A stretch of 64,000 bases of DNA, from the NCBI RefSeq assembly GCF_002161065.1, contig NZ_NFLV01000009.1, positions 1-64,000 of the forward strand, read 5' to 3'. The DNA is from Eubacterium sp. An11 (GTDB lineage Bacteria > Bacillota > Clostridia > Lachnospirales > Lachnospiraceae). Below the pieces are notes generated by a model, which worked only from the letters and a program-made list of their open reading frames with translations, ran no database searches and had not been told where the DNA came from. This document shows positions 27,870 through 37,253 of this stretch, in pieces (within the stretch, counting starts at the first letter, position 1; each line of letters begins with the position of its first letter). Position numbers and translations under genes: made by a program.

Positions 27870-30275
27870 TCAGTCATCAAAAAAGTTCTTCTGCAGGTTG
27901 ACGGCTTTCACAACAGTCGTGTTTGCCCACTCCGGATGATACCTGGTGATGCTCTTTCCGGAGCCATACCATAACGCTTTGTTGACGCAAAATTCCACGA
28001 CACAGTGGCCGTATTCATGGCCCCAGGTATTACAGTCAGGATCATCAAAACTTTTGTATTCTCCGATAATGGCATGGATGACCTTTCCATTGCCCAGGAC
28101 AAAATCTACTTCATCCCCGATTTCCCCAAAGGTAGAAGTACAGGCGATCACATACCGGCCGTTGATGACACCAAATCCATTCCGGTCATAGGGTTCCCCG
28201 CTCTGAATACGCAGCTCATACTGCCTTGTCCCGCGATAGGTGATCATCTCCCATCCCATATAGGAATACACATCACCCAATCCCTTGGGCAGATTGATCG
28301 TCTTACCGGAACCGTAGGAATCCTGATCTTTCAATCGAAGGACAGTTGTAAGTTCTGTCCATCCCATGTTCCCAACGCGGATACCGCGGACAAACGGTCC
28401 GCTCTCTGCTTTATTGTCTGACGTTTGGTTATGTCCCAAATCATACCAGAGTTTCTTCCCCTGGCTGTCTTTCCCGGCATAGACATTGGTATGCCCTTTC
28501 CACAGACAGATATCCCCGGGTTTGATATCTTTTTCAGAAAAATCTTTCCCGATCTGATAGATGTCATAATATCTCTCCAGACGTTCTCTCACGCTGCTAC
28601 TGCAGGTAAGCTTCCCATCCCAGTTGCTGTAAAAATACTGTCCTTTTTTCAGTGTCCCAAACTCCTGCATACACCAGGCGACATACATCGCACAGTTTGT
28701 CTTCCTTGCTTCCTGCCTTGCTTCTTTGAAAGTATTTTTCAGATTGGAATTAGAATAGATCCAGTCCCCGTCTCCAACGATGGTATCCGCAATCTCCTTA
28801 CATTCTGCTAAAAATTCAGAGGCTGTCCCGTATTCGCTGACACCGGTATCCGGATAAGCCGGCTGCCCGTATCCCATGATGCCGGCGTAATTTAAGTCAT
28901 AGTGTGCCCGCATGACCTGGTCGTTTTTATTTCCTTCGATGGTATGTACCACGCCGTTTTCCGTATATTCCACGATACCGACATGATGGGAAACACCCAC
29001 GTGGTCGTAATCAAAGTAGATGATATCTCCCGGCTGTGGTTCATAGGTTCCATCCGACGCCTGGTATTCCTGATGACTGATAAACCATTGCCGGCCGGTC
29101 TCACAAGATGCTGTCTTTGGAAAAATACCCATATCAACAAACCCGCACTCATTGGCGCACCAGCTCACAAAGGCGTGACACCAGGACATACCGTTGGTAC
29201 CAGTGTACTCCCCATACTTTGTCTGGTTCCCAGAACCTTCGTGATAGCCAATCTCCCCGATGGCGACAGCGACGATACTCTCGCCAGTTCCATACGCATA
29301 GGTCGTATCTACCGCAGAAAAGATACTGGTAAGCAATGCAATGACCGTCGTAATAAGGACTGCCAGGACAAGAAGCGGGATCAGGATCAATAAAAATACA
29401 GACAGGACGGCGGCAAACGCCTGAACAGCTATCACAGCAACTGCTAATAAACCTGTGGCGGCTACCGCCGCCGTATAGGCAAGAACATCTGCCGGCTTTT
29501 CCATCTGCTGATGAGATTCTTTCACATTATCAATTTTTGATTGCAGACGGATTCTCTGGTTTTCTACTGCAGCATTTTGGAACCGGATTCGTTCTGCGAA
29601 CATACCGGCGGCTTTCTTTGCTGCCGCCCCAGTGATACTGGCCTGCAGGGGGATAGAAGCTGCCTGCACTGCCGACTTTCCAGCAGTACCGATCGAACCC
29701 ATAGCTGGCTGTCCGAACGAGCGCACGGCTGACTGGCTGTTCTCGCCCTCGGCTGCTATCCTGCCGGCTGTCTCCTGCCCATGGCTTATGTCTTTCCCTG
29801 GCACCTGTTTTTTTGTGTCGGCCACCGCCGCCGTGCCTGTCCTCTTTCTGGCGGTCTGTCCCGGCAGTCCGCCTTCCCCGATGATCTTTTTATCTTTTGG
29901 CCTGCGCCATCCATGCGTCAAATAGGTCTCATCCTTTACAAAGAGCCGGGCGGTTTCCTGTCCGGTCTCCCTGCCGGATATGCCGGACAGCTCCTCACTG
30001 ATTGCCGGCCCCTTCTTCCCGGCTTTCCTGTGGACGGCACGCACCGCCTGCTCTTTATAATATTGCTTTTTAGCTTCGGGCAGCTTCTCCCACTTTTTCT
30101 GCAGCTTTCTCGGCAGGAACTGGGCCGGGTCCTGCCCCTGTTCTTCCTCCTCTTTTCCCTGTCCCATGGGGTCTGCATATTTCCCGGCGCGTCGGATACC
30201 ATCTTTCGAAACCTGGAACCCGCTCTTTACGACTGTAAACGTGGAATCTCTTCTTTTTTTAATTCCCATACTCAT
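27870..30275 (-). CDS. double-CHAP cell-wall hydrolase of the transfer apparatus
   Basis: The 801-residue protein starts with a long basic cytoplasmic region (1-260), then a strongly hydrophobic stretch (about 268-318), then an extracellular part. Two CHAP-like modules carry the catalytic cysteine motif: SWCHAFVSWCANECG with its later histidine in DHVGVSHHVGIVE, and NCAMYVAWCMQEFG with GHTNVYAG. A third C-terminal domain has HEYGHCVVEFC. Such enzymes open peptidoglycan for the conjugation channel. Its ATG overlaps the VirB4 stop region by 4 bp. The basic N-terminus is unusually long for the role. Confidence 0.85.
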   Translation of the reverse strand: MSMGIKKRRDSTFTVVKSGFQVSKDGIRRAGKYADPMGQGKEEEEQGQDPAQFLPRKLQKKWEKLPEAKKQYYKEQAVRAVHRKAGKKGPAISEELSGISGRETGQETARLFVKDETYLTHGWRRPKDKKIIGEGGLPGQTARKRTGTAAVADTKKQVPGKDISHGQETAGRIAAEGENSQSAVRSFGQPAMGSIGTAGKSAVQAASIPLQASITGAAAKKAAGMFAERIRFQNAAVENQRIRLQSKIDNVKESHQQMEKPADVLAYTAAVAATGLLAVAVIAVQAFAAVLSVFLLILIPLLVLAVLITTVIALLTSIFSAVDTTYAYGTGESIVAVAIGEIGYHEGSGNQTKYGEYTGTNGMSWCHAFVSWCANECGFVDMGIFPKTASCETGRQWFISHQEYQASDGTYEPQPGDIIYFDYDHVGVSHHVGIVEYTENGVVHTIEGNKNDQVMRAHYDLNYAGIMGYGQPAYPDTGVSEYGTASEFLAECKEIADTIVGDGDWIYSNSNLKNTFKEARQEARKTNCAMYVAWCMQEFGTLKKGQYFYSNWDGKLTCSSSVRERLERYYDIYQIGKDFSEKDIKPGDICLWKGHTNVYAGKDSQGKKLWYDLGHNQTSDNKAESGPFVRGIRVGNMGWTELTTVLRLKDQDSYGSGKTINLPKGLGDVYSYMGWEMITYRGTRQYELRIQSGEPYDRNGFGVINGRYVIACTSTFGEIGDEVDFVLGNGKVIHAIIGEYKSFDDPDCNTWGHEYGHCVVEFCVNKALWYGSGKSITRYHPEWANTTVVKAVNLQKNFFDD

Positions 30276-32905
30276 CCCGCCTTTTTGTATCGTGGGATTC
30301 CCTCTGCCTGGGTCTCCACAAGTTTTCCCTGCTCTACTAAATAGGCAAGCTGTGCTTCTGCTTCGTCTTGTGTGATATCTAATACCGATAAGATATCCCT
30401 TGCACTGATTTCAGCGAAATCTGCCATTTGCAAAATAATCTGCTCCGTCCGGTCAGTTTCTGTATATTCTTCCGCAGGCTCTTGTCCGGCCTTCTCTACT
30501 TGTTGCGCTGCCCGCTCATGGAAGTTCGTAGAAATCAAAGAATACAAAGGGTTTTCTTTTGCAATACGCATATCAAACAGGACGACTTTTTTCCCCCAGA
30601 CCATGACGCCCTGCCCTACCTGGTCGGTACTTAATGCATCAAACTCCGTCTGGGACAATTCCTGTATTTCCCGAAGGGCGTTGGCATCCACGCCGCCCTG
30701 ATCGAGAAAACACTTGTAATCGCAGTTACTAAATAGCTCTGTCAGTTTTTCATCATTGAGCGCCGCCGTCAGGTTCTGCATCGACATGGTACAGATTCCG
30801 CCGAATTTCCGGTAAGTTGTGACCGCCGTATTGAGCTGTGCGGCCGATGTCCCTTTCTGGCAGATGACCTGTGTCTCGTCCACTACGAAATGGACGGCTC
30901 GCTGAAACGCCTGGTTGTATTCAATCCGGGAAGAAGTATAGTGCATGACTGTCAGCATGACCGCCTCCCAGTTATCCTCCGGAACATTCTTAAGGCCAAA
31001 CCCCACCAGCCGGTTATCCAGACGGATAGTGGATGGATGGGCCAGCATGTCACAGCTTCCTTCCGTATATTCTTCCAGGCAGTTATAAATGGTCTGCAGG
31101 ATTTCCCGGTTATGGCTGTCCTGCCCGGCCTCCCCGGACAAGATGGTATAGATCTCTTCCCGGAGCATCTTTAAGGTAGGCTGTTTCTTAAGCTTCTTCT
31201 GTGCAAAAATCTTTCCATACATGATGGATGTAGCCCGGCTCACATAAGTAGCATGTTCCTGTGTAAACAGGATGTTGTTCATCGTAGCCGCCACAAGGCT
31301 TTTGGCGTAAGCAGTCTGGGTCGCCACAAATTTTTCCTTCGTCTTTTTATCGGCATAGAAAACTTCCTCTGTCACCTCGAATCCGTTCAAATTCATCCCG
31401 CTTTTCGGCGTCAAGTCAAAGTAAGCGCCGCCCAGTGCGCGGATAATCTCTTCAAACTCGTTCTGCGGGTCTAAGACCAGCACATCATCATCGGTGGCAA
31501 TGAGGGTCTGTAAGATTTCCGTCAGCTTGATGATGACCGATTTCCCGGACCCTGTATGGCCGATGATGATACCGTGGGGATTCTTTAACAATTTCCGGTT
31601 GCCGAAAATTAACCGTTTAGTCGTTCGGTTAATTCCCATAAAATATCCACCCAGGTCGATGATATCCTGTGCATAGTATGGCTGCAGGGCGACCACAGAG
31701 GATGCCAGAAAGAAACGCATATAGTCCACCTGCCGCCCGCCATACGGAAGGGCGGTATTCAGAGCTTTCAACTGGAACCAGTCTGCGGTCTCAATGACCA
31801 CACCTTCTTTCCGTCCGATGGCCTCCATTTGGCCGACACGTTCCGCCAGTGTCTCTTCATCCGGCGCGGTGACGACCAACAAAAAGTTGACAAAGAAGCC
31901 GGTCTCATCGTTGTCATTGATCTGGTCGGCGTATTCTTCGATCTTTTCCTTCCGTTTCTGCAGGCGGTAGGATGGACCGGTAGAGATCTGGTTCCGTTTT
32001 CGCTTTTTTTCTTCCTCGTTGCTGATGGCACGCTCATTGTTCATGGACGCAGACCCCAGCTTGTCCTCGATAATGTCCGGAAGCACCGGCGCATAGTCCA
32101 GCGTCAAAAAAGACGGGAACTCCATATGGGAAAAGCTCCGGATAAAACTGTCCGCGTCGATGGATCCCCGGTATTTATGCCCGAACAGGACAGACACATA
32201 GGTATCGTCCAAAACAAGAAAGTTGCTTTTCTGACGGATGGTCCGGGGCAGGATGTCATTCTTCCAGTCGTGTCCTTTCCCAAAAGACAGATAGGCTTCC
32301 TCCTCCTTTTTTCCCGGGCGGAGCAGGGAATGGAGACAGAAAAGCCGTTCTTTGGCTGACAGCCGCATGACTTGTCCCCGCCATGCCCGGAACATGTCGT
32401 GGATGACCGTGTCGATGGCATTTAGCAGGATGACCGCCTCCGCCTGGGTCTCCGCCCGGCAGGAGACGGTCAGATACCGATAGGTGGTCACGTTGGGGTT
32501 GGATTCCCCCATTTTTTCCTCGATCCAGTCCCGGATCCCTTTTTCCGTCTCCGGATAGCTTTCTTTATTTTTGTTGGATCGGTATTTCCGGATAAAATCT
32601 GCCGCAGATTGATACTCATTAGCGACTGTCATTTTAAAATCCACGTTCATGGCCTTCAACCAAGCCATAAACTGGTTTAAAAAACGGGTCTTTTCCCCAT
32701 CATCCTTGTTGATGTAATTGATCTCCTCAAACAGATAACATCGGTCATACAGGCAATTCTTCTTTCCCTTTTCCAGTTTGGCGATACCATTCTCATAGAG
32801 CATGTCAATGTGAAAGGCTTCCCGGACATTTTTCGGGACTTTGACAACCGGCAGGCTCATCCGTTTCTGGTCCCTGAACCGGACGTCCGCATTAAATATG
32901 GCCAT
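30272..32905 (-). CDS. virB4: VirB4-type conjugation ATPase
   Basis: The 877-residue ATPase powers type IV secretion channel assembly and substrate passage at the membrane. The Walker A motif GHTGSGKS lies near residue 450, with DVLVLDPQNEF after it and the Walker B region in HFVVDETQVIC. The length is normal. It overlaps the PrgI-like gene (14 bp) and the CHAP gene (4 bp), so the transfer genes are tightly coupled. The C-terminal 60 residues form a short helical extension (AEAQLAYLVEQGKLVE) resembling a winged-helix tail. Confidence 0.93.
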   Translation of the reverse strand: MAIFNADVRFRDQKRMSLPVVKVPKNVREAFHIDMLYENGIAKLEKGKKNCLYDRCYLFEEINYINKDDGEKTRFLNQFMAWLKAMNVDFKMTVANEYQSAADFIRKYRSNKNKESYPETEKGIRDWIEEKMGESNPNVTTYRYLTVSCRAETQAEAVILLNAIDTVIHDMFRAWRGQVMRLSAKERLFCLHSLLRPGKKEEEAYLSFGKGHDWKNDILPRTIRQKSNFLVLDDTYVSVLFGHKYRGSIDADSFIRSFSHMEFPSFLTLDYAPVLPDIIEDKLGSASMNNERAISNEEEKKRKRNQISTGPSYRLQKRKEKIEEYADQINDNDETGFFVNFLLVVTAPDEETLAERVGQMEAIGRKEGVVIETADWFQLKALNTALPYGGRQVDYMRFFLASSVVALQPYYAQDIIDLGGYFMGINRTTKRLIFGNRKLLKNPHGIIIGHTGSGKSVIIKLTEILQTLIATDDDVLVLDPQNEFEEIIRALGGAYFDLTPKSGMNLNGFEVTEEVFYADKKTKEKFVATQTAYAKSLVAATMNNILFTQEHATYVSRATSIMYGKIFAQKKLKKQPTLKMLREEIYTILSGEAGQDSHNREILQTIYNCLEEYTEGSCDMLAHPSTIRLDNRLVGFGLKNVPEDNWEAVMLTVMHYTSSRIEYNQAFQRAVHFVVDETQVICQKGTSAAQLNTAVTTYRKFGGICTMSMQNLTAALNDEKLTELFSNCDYKCFLDQGGVDANALREIQELSQTEFDALSTDQVGQGVMVWGKKVVLFDMRIAKENPLYSLISTNFHERAAQQVEKAGQEPAEEYTETDRTEQIILQMADFAEISARDILSVLDITQDEAEAQLAYLVEQGKLVETQAEGIPRYKKAG

Positions 32906-33281
32906 GGCCTTTCCTCCTTCCTTTCTTCCTTTTGGGCAGGTTCCTCTTCATGGTAAATACCCGGCCTATATTTTCCGGCTGCTCCGCCGCCTGATAGGTC
33001 AGGCGCTCCGTCTGATGGACGAACCATATCTCTTTTAAAATTTTTACAGGAGATTTTCCCTGATATGTGAAAAAGCCAGCCGCACAAAACGGTACCATTA
33101 CAGGCACTACGATATAGGTACACTGAACGATCGGAAGGCCCGTATAATGATACAAAGCAATCGCGGAACCAAACCCGGCCACCAGCCCAATACCTGCAGC
33201 AACGCACTGTTTGAGTGTAAATCCGGCAAATATTTCATTCTGAAACGTCGTATCAAAATCATCGTTTATGTCAATCTTCAT
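32892..33281 (-). CDS. PrgI family membrane protein
   Basis: This 129-residue protein has two membrane segments (about 26-47 and 52-74) after an N-terminal motif DINDDFDTTFQNEIFAGFTLKQ, split here as DDFDTTFQNEIFAG and FTLKQ. It ends in a very basic tail. This matches the PrgI/VirB3-like inner-membrane component found next to VirB4 in Gram-positive elements. Confidence 0.8.
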   Translation of the reverse strand: MKIDINDDFDTTFQNEIFAGFTLKQCVAAGIGLVAGFGSAIALYHYTGLPIVQCTYIVVPVMVPFCAAGFFTYQGKSPVKILKEIWFVHQTERLTYQAAEQPENIGRVFTMKRNLPKRKKGRRKGHGHI

Positions 33282-33314
33282 CGTATCTTCTCCCTTCTTT
33301 TCCTAATCAAAACT

Positions 33315-34139
33315 CTATAATGCCAGGGCTTTTGCCAGCAGGCTGTTTACTCCTTTCACACTGGCCGTCATAAAGATCATCGTAAACAGGGCGTTCAATG
33401 CATCCCAAAATCCATCGACTGCTTCCCCCATCAGGCCGGAGCCTTCAAAAACGGAGATGCCGGCATTGATGATCTTAAATGATATCGCCATGGTCAGGGC
33501 GATCGCCACGATCTCAAATGCATTTAACAAAAAAGTTTTTAGCCAGGCATAAAATGTCCGCTCCGTTTCCCTGCCACCGATGAGTGTCGGCAAGGCAAAT
33601 GGCGCCAGTACGATCAGCAGATAAATCTTGATATAGCGGCTATAGACCGTCAGTAGGAGCAGAAAACTGCAAACGATCGCCACCAGTACAAAGAAGATAC
33701 CGAAGAGCAGATAAAACAGTGTCGAACCGATATCCATCTCATCTACGATCAGATCTGCACTCTGTGTTGTGAATACTTCCCCCACCATAGCTGCCGCAAT
33801 CGACAGGATCAGCCGCATCAGAAGGAACAGGTTCAGGAAAATGACATTGGCAACCACGATCTTGACAAAGGCTTCAATCGTCATTTCCAGGGTGATGTTA
33901 TGGTGGAGGTCACTGACTGCCCGGCAAATGGCGATGAGAAAAAACAGGTTCAGCAGGGATACCCCAATGGATAGAGACCACGGATACAGCGTGCGTTCGA
34001 CAAAGTTCCAGGCATCCGGCGAGAAATCCTGCGGCGGCGTTCCTAATAGCCCACCGATTAGTGCCATGGCTGCCTTCCAGATTGTGTTTGCCAGCCCAAT
34101 AGAAAATCCACCAAAAAAGTTTGTCACCCAATCCGGCAT
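33315..34139 (-). CDS. VirB6/TrbL-like polytopic membrane protein
   Basis: The 274-residue protein has about six membrane segments (around 15-35, 55-75, 90-115, 140-165, 170-190, 205-225 and a C-terminal one). It begins MPDWVTNFFGGFSIGLANT. It is the channel scaffold expected between the VirB2-like and PrgI-like genes. Identification rests on topology and position. Confidence 0.75.
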   Translation of the reverse strand: MPDWVTNFFGGFSIGLANTIWKAAMALIGGLLGTPPQDFSPDAWNFVERTLYPWSLSIGVSLLNLFFLIAICRAVSDLHHNITLEMTIEAFVKIVVANVIFLNLFLLMRLILSIAAAMVGEVFTTQSADLIVDEMDIGSTLFYLLFGIFFVLVAIVCSFLLLLTVYSRYIKIYLLIVLAPFALPTLIGGRETERTFYAWLKTFLLNAFEIVAIALTMAISFKIINAGISVFEGSGLMGEAVDGFWDALNALFTMIFMTASVKGVNSLLAKALAL

Positions 34140-34156
34140 AAGGCCGCACCTCCTTT

Positions 34157-34498
34157 TTAGTTGGCTCCAGTATTAATGAGCGGGATGATCTGCGGGGCGA
34201 TACAGGCGATGAGGCCGCCGCCCACCCGTTTAAAAGCCGATGACTGCGCCATACCGTCCTGGGTGTTCATGCTGGCGGCCATCTCAAAGACACCCCATAA
34301 TAAAAATAACTGTCCGATATTAGATACGATAGACGCCACCACATCATACAGGGAATTAAAACCCGTCGTGATGATATTCCCATTGGTCGCCTGTACATGG
34401 ATAGAGATAAAAAATGCAGCCACACAAAGGGAGATCCCCATCCTGGCTGCTTCTCTTCCTACTTTTTTTATGTATCTCTTTATTTGTTCTTTCCGCAT
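34157..34498 (-). CDS. VirB2/Maff2-like small membrane protein
   Basis: The 113-residue protein has a basic N-terminus, a first membrane segment (about 18-36), and a second hydrophobic region (about 54-75) in the GFNSLYDVVASIVSNIGQLF block characteristic of Maff2-type proteins. In Tn1549-like elements such proteins sit directly before the VirB6-like gene and are thought to be pilin-like subunits. Confidence 0.7.
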   Translation of the reverse strand: MRKEQIKRYIKKVGREAARMGISLCVAAFFISIHVQATNGNIITTGFNSLYDVVASIVSNIGQLFLLWGVFEMAASMNTQDGMAQSSAFKRVGGGLIACIAPQIIPLINTGAN

Positions 34499-34711
34499 TT
34501 ATCTGTCCCTCCTGCTAAAAAAAACAATGAGTAGTACAATGACCACAGATACAACGATCTGGATCAATACTGCCAGAAGCCCTGTCATCGGCTGCAAACC
34601 AGCCGGGAGGATATGTGGTAATACCACTGTCCGTGCTGCCACATTTGCTATGATCCCGATGATAAATGCAATAATGACTGCTATGATCTGTATAAAGCTA
34701 TGTTTTCTCAT
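34499..34711 (-). CDS. 70-residue two-pass membrane protein
   Basis: Two hydrophobic segments (about 7-27 and 43-64) are separated by a short loop, with a basic end (FFSRRDR). It starts directly after the neighbouring gene and its stop is immediately before the VirB2-like gene. Function unknown; a small channel subunit is plausible from context. Confidence 0.6.
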   Translation of the reverse strand: MRKHSFIQIIAVIIAFIIGIIANVAARTVVLPHILPAGLQPMTGLLAVLIQIVVSVVIVLLIVFFSRRDR

Positions 34712-34720
34712 GAATGGCCT

Positions 34721-35131
34721 TCACTCCTTTTTCATAGGAAGCCCACGTTTTTTTTGGACTTCCAGTTCTATGATGTATGTAAACAATTTTTTGCAATCCG
34801 GAGAACCATCCGACGCAAAAAGATATAGCGCCGTCTCATAATCCCGGTAACGGCTGCCCTTTAGGTAACTCCCCGCCGCACGGAACCGTTTCCGTGCCTT
34901 TTTCTGGCGGCATTTCCGGGACGCAAGCAGCAGCATTCCCTCAATCGTCCCTGCTGCCCGGTAAGCACTCTGCAGGCACTGCACGGTCTCCTGATGATAC
35001 CGGACAGCCGGCAGGGGTCGTTTATATCCAGGCACTGCATCCCGCATCTGCTGTACCCAGAAAATAAACATGGTCAAAAACAGAGCAAATCCAAAAGACA
35101 AACCCAGGATGATAATAAGTTCCCGGCTCAT
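34721..35131 (-). CDS. 136-residue single-pass protein of the transfer operon
   Basis: An N-terminal membrane segment (about 5-24) is followed by a basic helical cytoplasmic domain (KCRQKKARKRFRAAGSYL). It overlaps the upstream coiled-coil gene by 4 bp (ATGA). I do not recognise a family. Confidence 0.6.
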   Translation of the reverse strand: MSRELIIILGLSFGFALFLTMFIFWVQQMRDAVPGYKRPLPAVRYHQETVQCLQSAYRAAGTIEGMLLLASRKCRQKKARKRFRAAGSYLKGSRYRDYETALYLFASDGSPDCKKLFTYIIELEVQKKRGLPMKKE

Positions 35132-36558
35132 TTCTCTTCCTTATTTTGATATCCAAAGTAAATGCGGGCTGCCTGATATACAGTATAAACAAGTTCGTCC
35201 GGGGACATAGAAAGCGAAAACTCCCCGGAACCAATGAACTCTTCTTCTGTCTCATCATAGGTAAATGTTAGCCCCGCCTTGTTCTCGTTATAGCGTTTTA
35301 ACAATTTCTTTATGCTCCAGCCGCTCTTTTGTTTTTTCCGGATATCAAACCGGGGCGGTTCCCAGAAGGAAAACATGATCTGTAAATTATCAGCAGTAAC
35401 AGCAACCAACTCCCCCGATCCGGAATGGAGCAGGCGGGTATCCGCGCCATTTTCCTCCAGATACTCCTGCAAAACTTCCGCCGTCAAAGGTTCTTCCACC
35501 GGCAGGACGTCCGCTTGTCCAGGCCCTTCCTCATCGGCGTCCCTGTCATCTTCTTCGATTTCTTCTGTATTTCGGGATGGCGTCACACCGTTTTTTTCTT
35601 CCCGGTCCCTTTTTTCCTGCCAGCCTTCTCTTTCCTGCGTTCCCGGCTGTGTACCTGCCATCAATTTTTTGAACAGTTCTCCCTTTTCTTCCTGTAGACG
35701 CCGGTTCTCTTCCATTAGACGTCTGTTTTCCTCCTCAAGGGCCTCTTTTTCCTCTGTCAGCTCCTTTGCCAGTGTATGGAGGGATTCCATATCCTGTTTC
35801 TGCTGTTCCGGCAGGATCTGGCTCAACTCTTCCAATTCCTGGTTGGTTTTCGTAAGGTATTCATTTTTTGCCTTTAACTGCCGGTTCTCTTCTTTGCCCT
35901 TTTCCAGTTCTTCCTTCTGTCTGCCCACCGTTCCCTGCAGGGCGGCGATCTGCACCTCACGGCCCTCGTTCTCCGCCTGCATCTCTGTGATCGTCTGTTC
36001 TTTTTGCCGGAGGGCTGTCTCCATCGCAGCAATCTTTTCTTTCATCTGTTTTCTAGCAGCCTGCCCGGCTGTCTCCTGCAGAACAGAAAGGTACGGGCTG
36101 TCCGCCGGAAGTTTCGATAACTTCTCCTCATACTCCCCGGCCAGGCGCTGGCTCCGGAGCTTTTCGTTCCGGGCCTCTTCCCGGAGCAGGGAGACTTTCA
36201 TCCACTGTTCCGTTTTTTCCTTCTCCAGCTCTGTTTGCGCTTCCTGCAGAGCAGCTTTTTCTTTTGTCAGACTCTGTAACGTCTCCTGCAGTTGCGTTTC
36301 TTTCTCCTGCACTTCTTCTTCCCGGGCAGTGACAACCGAAAGGCGGTCTTCCAGACCAGATAACGTCTCCAGCAGGGACGCTTCTTTCGCGTCCAGGATC
36401 TCTTTTCTTTTCTGGTACGCTTGTTCCATCCGGGTATACTCTGCGTCCCGGTCGGCAAAGATCTGCCGCATCTGCTCCAGCATATCCGGCATAGTGGCTG
36501 CCTGGGGCTGTCCCCCGCCGGCGGCCTGCCCTTCCTGATACATCTTCATCTCATCCAT
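35128..36558 (-). CDS. long coiled-coil protein
   Basis: The 476-residue protein is dominated by heptad repeats from about 25 to 310 (for example LQEAQTELEKEKTEQWMKVS), then an acidic linker and a globular C-terminal domain of about 110 residues (ADNLQIMFSFWEPPRFDIRK). It has no signal peptide. It begins the run of transfer genes after the surface-protein genes. The role is unknown. Proteins of this shape in related elements sit at the same place. Confidence 0.65.
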   Translation of the reverse strand: MDEMKMYQEGQAAGGGQPQAATMPDMLEQMRQIFADRDAEYTRMEQAYQKRKEILDAKEASLLETLSGLEDRLSVVTAREEEVQEKETQLQETLQSLTKEKAALQEAQTELEKEKTEQWMKVSLLREEARNEKLRSQRLAGEYEEKLSKLPADSPYLSVLQETAGQAARKQMKEKIAAMETALRQKEQTITEMQAENEGREVQIAALQGTVGRQKEELEKGKEENRQLKAKNEYLTKTNQELEELSQILPEQQKQDMESLHTLAKELTEEKEALEEENRRLMEENRRLQEEKGELFKKLMAGTQPGTQEREGWQEKRDREEKNGVTPSRNTEEIEEDDRDADEEGPGQADVLPVEEPLTAEVLQEYLEENGADTRLLHSGSGELVAVTADNLQIMFSFWEPPRFDIRKKQKSGWSIKKLLKRYNENKAGLTFTYDETEEEFIGSGEFSLSMSPDELVYTVYQAARIYFGYQNKEEK

Positions 36559-36576
36559 CCATCAAACCTCCTATCT

Positions 36577-37149
36577 TTATCCAAAAACACACCGCCAGAG
36601 GAACAAGAGCAGGAACAAAAAGACCGAGACCAAAAACAGAACCGCATATTCCACAAATACTGTCCAGTCGCCAGTCTGCGGCGGCGTAGTGCGCACCGTC
36701 TCCTTTTTATCCGGCATGGTTTCTTTTTCCTGCCATCTGTTCGTCTCCTTTTCCCCACGGGTGTTTTCTCCTGTTTTTTCTTCCGGGCGTTGTACTGTTT
36801 CCGGGCTGTCTGCCGCCGTCACGGTGCAGGTAGTCTCTATCTCATGGGTCTCCCCCTGTACGTCAGTATAGCGGTAAATGATGGGATATTTCCCGGCTGT
36901 CCCGGTATCAACAGCACTGGTGTCGATCTCCACCCGTTCCACCGCGTCATCGACGCCCAGACCTTCCTTTAAGTCGGGCAACGTCTCTCCCACGCCGATG
37001 ACGACATCCCTGGTCCCCACCAGGCGGGCTGCTTCCTGCCTTACAGCCGGCTGTGGCTCCAGATGGAAAAAATAGCCGGCAATGCCAGCTCCGCAGAGTA
37101 GACATAAAAAAAGGAACAGGGCGCCGGGCAATACTTTTCTTATCTTCAT
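36577..37149 (-). CDS. sortase-anchored surface protein with PPQTGD motif
   Basis: The 190-residue protein has an N-terminal signal or anchor (about 7-30), an Ig-like fold region (about 40-115, containing GTAGKYPIIYRYTDVQGE), a charged linker, and a C-terminal sorting signal: PPQTGDW, a hydrophobic stretch and a short tail. The (P/S)PxTG type motif suits a class B sortase, and such a sortase is encoded at 51523-52278 in the same element. It probably decorates the cell wall together with the large adhesin. Confidence 0.8.
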   Translation of the reverse strand: MKIRKVLPGALFLFLCLLCGAGIAGYFFHLEPQPAVRQEAARLVGTRDVVIGVGETLPDLKEGLGVDDAVERVEIDTSAVDTGTAGKYPIIYRYTDVQGETHEIETTCTVTAADSPETVQRPEEKTGENTRGEKETNRWQEKETMPDKKETVRTTPPQTGDWTVFVEYAVLFLVSVFLFLLLFLWRCVFG

Positions 37150-37160
37150 ATTTCAATATC

Positions 37161-37187
37161 AGCCCGTACTGAAATTCAGTACGGGCT
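37161..37187. repeat. dispersed palindrome, copy 11, extended to 27 bp
   Basis: The perfect 17-mer at 37166-37182 is extended by AGCCC and GGGCT to a fully symmetrical 27-bp dyad upstream of the PPQTGD gene and downstream of the adhesin. With GC-rich outer arms it could also fold in RNA and act as a terminator. Confidence 0.95.
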
Positions 37188-37253
37188 GCCTCCTTTCCGG
37201 TTTTTGGGTACAAAAAAAGCAGGTCCTTACTTTCCTGCTGTATTGTCCCTTAT

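Noticed and set aside
27000-27900. Short open frames across the four-palindrome array
   Set aside because: They run through repeats, lack ribosome binding sites and have no protein-like composition.
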